NCBI GenBank assembly: GCA_902800305.1
Contig: CADCDP010000007.1
Coordinates: forward strand, 55,448 to 119,447
Direction of reading: 5' to 3'
Length of the DNA stretch: 64,000 bases
DNA from: an uncultured Bacteroidales bacterium
GTDB lineage: Bacteria; Bacteroidota; Bacteroidia; Bacteroidales; Bacteroidaceae
Positions 9,986 to 15,562 of this stretch are shown in pieces; within the stretch, counting starts at the first letter, position 1, and the number at the start of each line of letters is the position of its first letter. A model generated the notes under the pieces. That model worked only from the letters and a program-made list of their open reading frames with translations, was not told where the DNA came from and ran no database searches. The position numbers and the translations under genes are program-made.

Positions 9986-10210
9986 GTTTTAATTTTTTAT
10001 AGTTTTATATTTTTATTGATAGTCTCTAATACTTCATCTATCTCGTACAAGACCTCCTCGTTCGTGAAACGGAGGACATGAAAGCCTTCAACAACTCGTA
10101 TCTGTCTGGGGCAGCTGTCCTATAATCCCACATCTTCCTGTCTCTTTTCGTTCATTCCACACCAACAGACAGAGTATCTACTCTCCCCCTTGGGGGAGTG
10201 AGGAGGGGGT
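9932..10210 (-). repeat. Long copy (A) of the GC-rich double-hairpin element, enclosing a DUF559 remnant
   Basis: On the minus strand the element opens with a hairpin beginning GACCCCCTCC (about 10209-10180) and closes with a hairpin ending GGAGGGGTC (about 9960-9933), the same termini as copies B and D. Between them lies about 200 bp with the tail of a DUF559 gene instead of the usual 35-45 bp. The left hairpin encodes the last ten residues of the esterase (TPSSLPQGGE). The right hairpin encodes [12 protein letters not shown] of the phosphorylase. Its length of 279 bp is divisible by three. Confidence 0.8.
9997..10104 (-). pseudogene. Decayed DUF559 (Vsr-like endonuclease fold) C-terminal fragment
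   Basis: Thirty-five codons and a stop read QIRVVEGFHVLRFTNEEV followed by LYEIDEVLETI. This matches the C-terminal signature of DUF559 proteins (GF.VLRF.N.EVL....VL..I), a family related to very-short-patch-repair endonucleases. Upstream the frame is interrupted by a stop and then loses recognisable homology, so only the tail survives. The stop codon is 12 bp before the GH94 start. The fragment sits exactly between the two hairpin ends of repeat copy A. Confidence 0.65.
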
Positions 10211-11632
10211 CTTCAGATGTTGCAGAAGGTAGGCATTCCACTCATCCCATTGTTCCTGGTACCAGAAGTGGGCAGTTTTGGGATAGGGGGAGAGGGTCTT
10301 GTCGCCACCCGCCACGTTGTAGGTGCCGTAGGCGGTGGTGGGGGGCACGACATTGTCGTTGTAGCCAAAGGAGAAGTAGCCAGGGACGGTGATGCGACGG
10401 GCGAAGTTCACACCGTCGTAGTAGCGAGTCTGCTCCACCACGTTCGGGTCGGGATGGGCGATGGGCTGCTGCTGACCCTCGTCGTAGAAGTAGTGGGGCC
10501 ATCCGCAAGCCTGCCGCTTGAGCGAAGCTTCGTGGTCGCACAGGGCGGCATGAACCGCTCCGTAGCACGACACGCGCTTGTCGAGGGCTGTCGTGGCGAG
10601 GGAAAGGAATCCACCCTGAGAGGAGCCTGTGACAGCCAAATTACGACCATCCCAAGCCCCCACAGACCCCTCCCCTGCCTCCCCAAGGGGAGGAGTAGAT
10701 ACTTGGCTCGTTCGTCTCCCATTAGCAGAGATACCACCCTCCCCCTCTAGGGGGAGTGAGGAGGGGGTCTGGAGTGTCTCTATAAAGTCAATCGCCCTAA
10801 TGCAGCCCGTGATGACGTGCTTGTAGTAATTCTCGTTGCGGTCGTGCAGCCCGTGATGCCAGTAGCCAGCGAGGGCAGCCGAATAGAGGTTGTCGTAGTA
10901 GGCCTGGGGATTGGTGACGGGGATGCCGTGGATGCCGATTTCGAGGACAATGCAGCCCTGCTTGCAGAACCACTCGTCGCCCGTGTAGGGACGCACGCCG
11001 GCACCAGGCACACGCAGCAAAGCGGGATACTTGCCGGGCTTGGTGGGCACATTGAGGATGGCATAGACCCGACGACCCCAACGGTCGTTCTGGAAGGAGA
11101 CGTGGTAGGTGTTCACGTCGGGGGTGCTCCGTTCTGGCAGGAACTCAATGTGGGGTTCCAGTGCCGTCCAACGCGCTTCCTCGATGGCCTTCGCCCAAAA
11201 TGCATCGAAATCCTTTGGACATTGTGCCGTGGGCTGAATCTGTTCGGGCGAGACGGCGGCACTGCACCATCCCTCGTAGTCCTTGCCAGCCACGTGCGCC
11301 GTGACCTTCAGTTTGTAGAAGCCAGGCTTCGTCATCTTACCCTTGATGACCGTCGTGCCCTCCTTCAGCACCATGTCCTTCTTCACTTCGGGGTACAGCT
11401 CCGGCCCCATCTCGTAGGTGATGGCTGCATCGTCGAGCAGGGTGCCCGACTTGCGCACATCGACCGTGAAGGTAATCGTCTCCCCCGTCTTATAGACCCA
11501 GTCCTTGTGGTCGGGCGTGACGGTCACGGTGATGTTCGTGCCGATAATCTGCGCCTGAAGACCCCCTCCCGTCCCCCTGAAGGGGAAGGACAGAATCCCC
11601 AGCAAAAGTAAAATTCGCAATAGTCTTTTCAT
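10178..11632 (-). CDS. CE7-type acetyl (xylan/mannan) esterase with in-frame repeat insertion
   Basis: A 484-residue secreted alpha/beta-hydrolase of the acetyl xylan esterase/cephalosporin-C deacetylase family. The nucleophile is Ser338 in GSSQGG; Asp in GYNDNVVPPT and His in KTAHFW complete the triad. CE7 enzymes remove acetyl groups from oligosaccharides, which fits acetylated mannan. The ATG at 11632 (MKRLLRILLLLG) is preferred because further-upstream starts run through a repeat. Three oddities: a 35-residue in-frame insertion (TPSSLPLEGE to GEAGEGS, 10664-10768) just before the nucleophile strand; a half repeat inside the signal peptide (FPFRGTGGGLQAQ); and a C-terminus made of repeat sequence (TPSSLPQGGE). 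Whether the insertion is tolerated is unknown, although the frame is open throughout. Confidence 0.88.
   Translation of the reverse strand: MKRLLRILLLLGILSFPFRGTGGGLQAQIIGTNITVTVTPDHKDWVYKTGETITFTVDVRKSGTLLDDAAITYEMGPELYPEVKKDMVLKEGTTVIKGKMTKPGFYKLKVTAHVAGKDYEGWCSAAVSPEQIQPTAQCPKDFDAFWAKAIEEARWTALEPHIEFLPERSTPDVNTYHVSFQNDRWGRRVYAILNVPTKPGKYPALLRVPGAGVRPYTGDEWFCKQGCIVLEIGIHGIPVTNPQAYYDNLYSAALAGYWHHGLHDRNENYYKHVITGCIRAIDFIETLQTPSSLPLEGEGGISANGRRTSQVSTPPLGEAGEGSVGAWDGRNLAVTGSSQGGFLSLATTALDKRVSCYGAVHAALCDHEASLKRQACGWPHYFYDEGQQQPIAHPDPNVVEQTRYYDGVNFARRITVPGYFSFGYNDNVVPPTTAYGTYNVAGGDKTLSPYPKTAHFWYQEQWDEWNAYLLQHLKTPSSLPQGGE
10664..10768 (-). repeat. Double-hairpin element copy B, in frame in the esterase
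   Basis: 105 bp encoding TPSSLPLEGE, a middle with SANGRRTSQ, then STPPLGEAGEGS. Each end is a GC-rich hairpin, and the two ends are inverted relative to each other (GACCCCCTCC versus GGAGGGGTC). Confidence 0.85.
11559..11592 (-). repeat. Half copy (E) of the double-hairpin element in the esterase signal peptide
   Basis: The plus strand reads AGACCCCCTCCCGTCCCCCT then GAAGGGGAAGG, a diverged right-end hairpin of the same family. It is translated as SFPFRGTGGGLQ just before the expected signal peptidase site, in a different frame from the full copies. Confidence 0.6.
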
Positions 11633-11689
11633 CTCTTCTTCTGTTTTATTAGGTTTGTAAAAGCCAGCCCCTACACGATGCCCCTCAAC

Positions 11690-11752
11690 CGCACCCGTCG
11701 GGTTCGATGTGCCGTACCCGACGGGTACGACGTGCCGCACCCGACGGGTGCG
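11690..11752. repeat. Triple ACCCGACGGGT palindromic element
   Basis: A 63-bp element whose ends form a perfect 14-bp inverted repeat (CGCACCCGTCGGGT and ACCCGACGGGTGCG). A central perfect palindrome GTACCCGACGGGTAC lies at 11714-11728, and another (GCACCCGACGGGTGC) is contained in the right end. It lies in the 159-bp gap between the GH5 stop and the esterase start, so it would be in the mRNA just upstream of the esterase. It is unrelated in sequence to the double-hairpin family. Confidence 0.85.
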
Positions 11753-11791
11753 ATTTTGAGGCTGTTTTTCGAGGGCATCAAAATCCATCCG

Positions 11792-13183
11792 CTAACGCTG
11801 CGGATTGGGGTTCTTGATTTGTTGTGTCATCGACTGGATAATCTCCATCGTGGACGAGTCGGCGGCGAAGACGGAGTTCAGTCCCTGTTCCTCTTGGGCA
11901 GGGTCGCACACGTAGTCGTCGTAGGGTTGCCAGATGGTGTGGGTGACGTTGGCACGTCCACCCCAGCCCCAGAAGTTGCAGCCGGCAATCTTGCCCGAGT
12001 CGCGGATGATAGCGAAGACATAGCGATAGTAGAAGTCGCGACCATTCGTTGGCGAACCTGGTGTGAAGACGAAGCCATCGCGCGGATAGCCAAACTCCTC
12101 CAGCACCATCGGCCGACCGGCACGGTGCATCAGCTCGTATGCCTCGTCGATGTAGGCGGCAGTGCTGTCGCAAGCAGCATCCACCTTTGTCACGATGGGG
12201 TCGTCGCCCGCCACCGTCTTGTCGGCGTCGTAGTTCTGATTGTACTGCCCCAGCCAACCCCAGTTGTAGGGCCAGATGTGGATGCAGGCGTAGTCGATGT
12301 TGGGCAGGGTGTGGATGGCTTCGAAGAGCTTCATGTCTTCCTCGCATCCGTGCTTGCCCTCGCTGCCTGTGGTCACGAGGTGGTTGGGGTCCAACTGCTT
12401 GATGAGGGAAGACTGCTCGTCAATCCACTCCACGAACTTCGCCTTGTGGAGCGAGTCGTTCACAAAGCAACGTGGTTCGTTGGCAATCTCCCATGCCATC
12501 AGAGCAGGAGTCTCGGTGTAGGGCTTGCCCGTTACGGTGTTCACACGGGTGACGATGTTGCGCACATGCTGCGCCGCCAGTGCCTTGGCAGAGTCGTTGA
12601 GGACGAAGTTGCCCACATACTGCATATATTCCCACCAACCCTCCAGCGTCGGAACGGGGGTCTGGTCGAAGTGCTTCATCTCGCCACTTCCGTCGCTGCT
12701 CTGCACGTCGCCCGTAAAGCCCACCCAATCGAGGTAGGCTCCATAGCCGCCGCTCCACTCCCAGGCGTTGTTGAAATAGAGCACCGCCTTCATGTCGCGC
12801 TTCTCCAACTCTGCCATCAGGTAGTCGAGGCCTCGGAGGATGGTGTCGTTATAGACACCTGGCTCCGTCTGCAACTTCGGGGCGATGTGGCTGGGGATGC
12901 CCTCGCGACCATCGCCGCCAACCAGCACACGCACATTGTCGATGCCCACCGCCTGCATGTCGTCCAACTCCTGCAAGAGGCGTTCACGGTTGCCTCCCCT
13001 ACCCTCGCTGGCAAGGATGGCACCGTACCAGAAATTCGTGCCCACATAGCGGTACTCTTTCTCACCGATGTAGAACTTTCCGTCCTTCACGGTCACGAAG
13101 CCGTCACCGCCTTCCTTGGACGACTGGCAACCCACGAAGCCCAGTGCCGCCAGTACACATATTATATATATATAGTGTTTCAT
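11792..13183 (-). CDS. GH5 (GH5_7-like) endo-beta-1,4-mannanase lipoprotein
   Basis: 463 residues with a lipoprotein signal (CVLAALGFVGC) and a GH5 TIM barrel. The acid/base is Glu236 in AWEIANEPRCF and the nucleophile is Glu363 in VLEEFGYPRDG. The N-terminal RYVGTNFWYGAILAS and NNAWEWSGGYGAYLDW are typical of GH5_7 mannanases. It cleaves the beta-mannan backbone, probably at the outer surface given the lipid anchor. Its ATG overlaps the stop of the SASA esterase gene by 4 bp (translational coupling). Confidence 0.93.
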   Translation of the reverse strand: MKHYIYIICVLAALGFVGCQSSKEGGDGFVTVKDGKFYIGEKEYRYVGTNFWYGAILASEGRGGNRERLLQELDDMQAVGIDNVRVLVGGDGREGIPSHIAPKLQTEPGVYNDTILRGLDYLMAELEKRDMKAVLYFNNAWEWSGGYGAYLDWVGFTGDVQSSDGSGEMKHFDQTPVPTLEGWWEYMQYVGNFVLNDSAKALAAQHVRNIVTRVNTVTGKPYTETPALMAWEIANEPRCFVNDSLHKAKFVEWIDEQSSLIKQLDPNHLVTTGSEGKHGCEEDMKLFEAIHTLPNIDYACIHIWPYNWGWLGQYNQNYDADKTVAGDDPIVTKVDAACDSTAAYIDEAYELMHRAGRPMVLEEFGYPRDGFVFTPGSPTNGRDFYYRYVFAIIRDSGKIAGCNFWGWGGRANVTHTIWQPYDDYVCDPAQEEQGLNSVFAADSSTMEIIQSMTQQIKNPNPQR

Positions 13184-14679
13184 CGTCTCTTTGCCGTAAA
13201 GGGCACCACGGGCAGTCCGCGCATACCGTGGAGCTTGCCGGGTGCGAAGTTCTTGAAGTTATAGCGCACGCTGACCACGTCGGGCACTTCGGGGCAGACG
13301 AGCTTGAGGAAACAGCCCTGTGGCTGAGTGCGCCACTCGGAAGCCGCCCACACGATGGCAGGATGCCACACACCGTCGTCACCTGCTGCCTCGAAACCCT
13401 CGATGCCGTCCATACGGTCGAAGCCGTCCTCGCAGTTGGTGAAGTAGAGGCACATCACCATGCCCTGGGCATTGGGGTTCTCCTTCACCACCGAGCCAGC
13501 GATGACCGCCTGATCCTCTTGCGTTGCCTTCATGGGACGCATGTGTTCAAACTCGGGTGCATCCGCCACGATGCCCTTGATGCCGTAGTCGCGCACGGCT
13601 GCCATATACGCCAACCGCTGCCCTATCTCCAGCTTCTTCGTACCGTGAATCTGCTTGGACTCGTAGTCGTAGATGAGGTCGTTGGTGCAGACACAGCCGC
13701 AGTTCTCCACCATACGTGTGATGAAGTGCTGTGCCGCGCGGAACTTGGCTCCCCAGTCGCCTTCAGCGTCGTCATACCAGTAAGGGGGCAGCTCCACGGT
13801 ATAGAAGGGGAGCTTGTCGAGTGGTTGGTTCCACAGTTTGCGCCACAAGTTCACCATCGTCGTGAAGCGGTCGATGTATTCTGCCTCGCGTCCCATGTTG
13901 CTTTCGCCCTGGTTCCAGAGGAAGCCCTTCACGGTGTAGCCTGCCAGGGGATGAAGCATACCGTTGTACATGACCATCTTCTGGAGGTAGTCGGCATCGC
14001 CCGTCGGAGTCAGCCCGTCGGGATAGGTGATTAGGATGTCTCTGGGCAACCAGCCTTCCACGCAGCTGCCGCCCCACGAACAGTTGATGATGCCCACTGG
14101 TACATCGAGGATGTCGGTCAGGGTGCGGGCGAAGAAGTAGCCGCAAGCCGAGAAGCCTGGCGCGTTCTCGGGCACACACTCCTGCCACTTGCCGCTCACT
14201 TTCTCCTGGGGGGTCTGTGCTGCTACCTTCGGGATGGTCGCCACACGGATGGCTCGCTTATACTTGCCCGACATGGCGATGGCCTCGTTGGCACCCTCCA
14301 CGGGACAGTTCCAGAAACCTCCCAAGGGCATCTCCATGTTCGACTGCCCCGAGCAGAACCACACCTCGCCAATCAGCACATTGTCGATGTTGAGGGTGGC
14401 ACCGTCGGCCTTCACGGTGACGGTCTGAGGGTCGTAGCTGGCGGCTGGCGTGAGAAGCTGCACCATCCACTTGCCGTCGTCACCAGCTGTGGCAGTCTGC
14501 TTGTCCTTGGTCCAGCTGGCGGACACTTCCACCTTGCTGCCAGCCTTGGCCCATCCCCAAATCTTCGCTTGGGTCTTTTGTTGTAACATCATGTTGTCGC
14601 CGAATATCTCCGGCATTTCGAGCGCATGGGCAGCGGTCATGGCTGTCAGCGCGAGGAGGAAAAGGAAGATTTTCTTCAT
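13180..14679 (-). CDS. SASA-family (sialate O-acetylesterase-like) carbohydrate esterase
   Basis: A 499-residue secreted SGNH-type hydrolase. A signal peptide (MKKIFLFLLALTAMTAAHA) precedes a beta domain, then the nucleophile block WFCSGQSNMEMPLGG with Ser113, INCSWGGSCVEGWLP, and LWNQGESNMGREAEY, which is a typical SASA block. These proteins deacetylate sugars; here the likely substrate is acetylated manno-oligosaccharide, giving the locus two unrelated esterases. The ATG at 14679 is preferred over a TTG nine bases earlier because it gives a clean signal peptide. The stop of the AraC gene is only 1 bp before this start, and the 3' end overlaps the GH5 gene by 4 bp. Confidence 0.88.
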   Translation of the reverse strand: MKKIFLFLLALTAMTAAHALEMPEIFGDNMMLQQKTQAKIWGWAKAGSKVEVSASWTKDKQTATAGDDGKWMVQLLTPAASYDPQTVTVKADGATLNIDNVLIGEVWFCSGQSNMEMPLGGFWNCPVEGANEAIAMSGKYKRAIRVATIPKVAAQTPQEKVSGKWQECVPENAPGFSACGYFFARTLTDILDVPVGIINCSWGGSCVEGWLPRDILITYPDGLTPTGDADYLQKMVMYNGMLHPLAGYTVKGFLWNQGESNMGREAEYIDRFTTMVNLWRKLWNQPLDKLPFYTVELPPYWYDDAEGDWGAKFRAAQHFITRMVENCGCVCTNDLIYDYESKQIHGTKKLEIGQRLAYMAAVRDYGIKGIVADAPEFEHMRPMKATQEDQAVIAGSVVKENPNAQGMVMCLYFTNCEDGFDRMDGIEGFEAAGDDGVWHPAIVWAASEWRTQPQGCFLKLVCPEVPDVVSVRYNFKNFAPGKLHGMRGLPVVPFTAKRR

Positions 14680-14680
14680 G

Positions 14681-15556
14681 CTATACAAGGATTTTAGTTT
14701 TTCGGTAGTTCTCGCGGAATGCGCTGGGGGTGCATCCCTTCTTCTTCTTGAAGATGCGGTTGAAGTTGCTCACGTTGTTGAAGCCGCAGTCGTAGCAGAT
14801 TTCCACGATGGAGTGGGTGCTGTCGGCCAACATCCGTGCGGCATGACCCAGACGCACATCGATGATGTAGTCGCTGATGCTCTTGCCCGTGCGCAACTTG
14901 AAGAAGCGGCTGAAGGCGGTGGGCGTCATGCTGGCGAGGTCGGCGAGTGTCTGGAGGCGTACTTCGTCGCGGTAGTGGCTATCGATGAAGGCTTCCACCT
15001 TCTTCACACGTCGGCTCTCGGTCACGTTCTCCACATGGGCGAAGGCGGAACTGGTGAGCAGGTGGTAGCTGTCTTGCAGCGATAGCTCGTAGAGTATCTC
15101 GAAGAGTTTCAGCACCCGATAGAAGCCCGGTTGGGTGCGAGTAATCTCGTGGATGCGGTCGTAGAGGCGCATGATGGCGGAAAGGTTGAAAGCGATACCG
15201 TTCTGGGCGTTCTGGAAGAGTTTCCGCAGACTGCTCATCTGGTTCTTCTCCAAGAGGGTACGTCCGAAGAGGTCCACGGAGAACTGCACCGTAATCTCAT
15301 GTACCCCCTCCATGCGGCACTCATGCTGCTCCCAAGCGTGTTCCAACCCGCCGCCGAGAAGCACCAGGTCGTAGTTCTGCAACGTCTCGATGGAGTCGCC
15401 TACGATGCGTCGTGCTCCCTTGCAGTTCTCGATAAAGTTTAGCTCCATCTCGTCGTGCTTGTGCAGCGGATAGGTGAAGCTGTCCTTCTGCCTATCGACA
15501 AGGTAGAAGCAGTCTTTCTCCGACAAGGGCGTTATTTCGGTGATGACGCTGTTCAT
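14681..15556 (-). CDS. AraC-family transcriptional regulator
   Basis: 291 residues. The N-terminal half looks like a cupin-type effector domain (FTYPLHKHDEMELNFIE, HAWEQHECR). The C-terminal 100 residues carry the double helix-turn-helix of AraC/XylS proteins (LADLASMTPTAFSRFFK and IVEICYDCGFNNVSNFNRIF). There is no membrane segment, so it should sense a cytoplasmic sugar or derivative. It is embedded in the enzyme operon, 6 bp after the large GH2 gene and 1 bp before the SASA gene, and so is probably coexpressed with the genes it may control. The locus thus has two AraC-type outputs: this one and the hybrid sensor at 3275. Confidence 0.93.
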   Translation of the reverse strand: MNSVITEITPLSEKDCFYLVDRQKDSFTYPLHKHDEMELNFIENCKGARRIVGDSIETLQNYDLVLLGGGLEHAWEQHECRMEGVHEITVQFSVDLFGRTLLEKNQMSSLRKLFQNAQNGIAFNLSAIMRLYDRIHEITRTQPGFYRVLKLFEILYELSLQDSYHLLTSSAFAHVENVTESRRVKKVEAFIDSHYRDEVRLQTLADLASMTPTAFSRFFKLRTGKSISDYIIDVRLGHAARMLADSTHSIVEICYDCGFNNVSNFNRIFKKKKGCTPSAFRENYRKTKILV

Positions 15557-15562
15557 AGAGTC

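Noticed and set aside
9986..10177. Intact DUF559 gene
   Set aside because: Only the C-terminal 35 codons are recognisable and a stop interrupts the frame just upstream.
10178..11788. Longer esterase start through the ACCCGACGGGT element (MDFDALEKQPQ...)
   Set aside because: The extension is encoded by the repeat and would bury the signal peptide; the ATG at 11632 directly precedes it.
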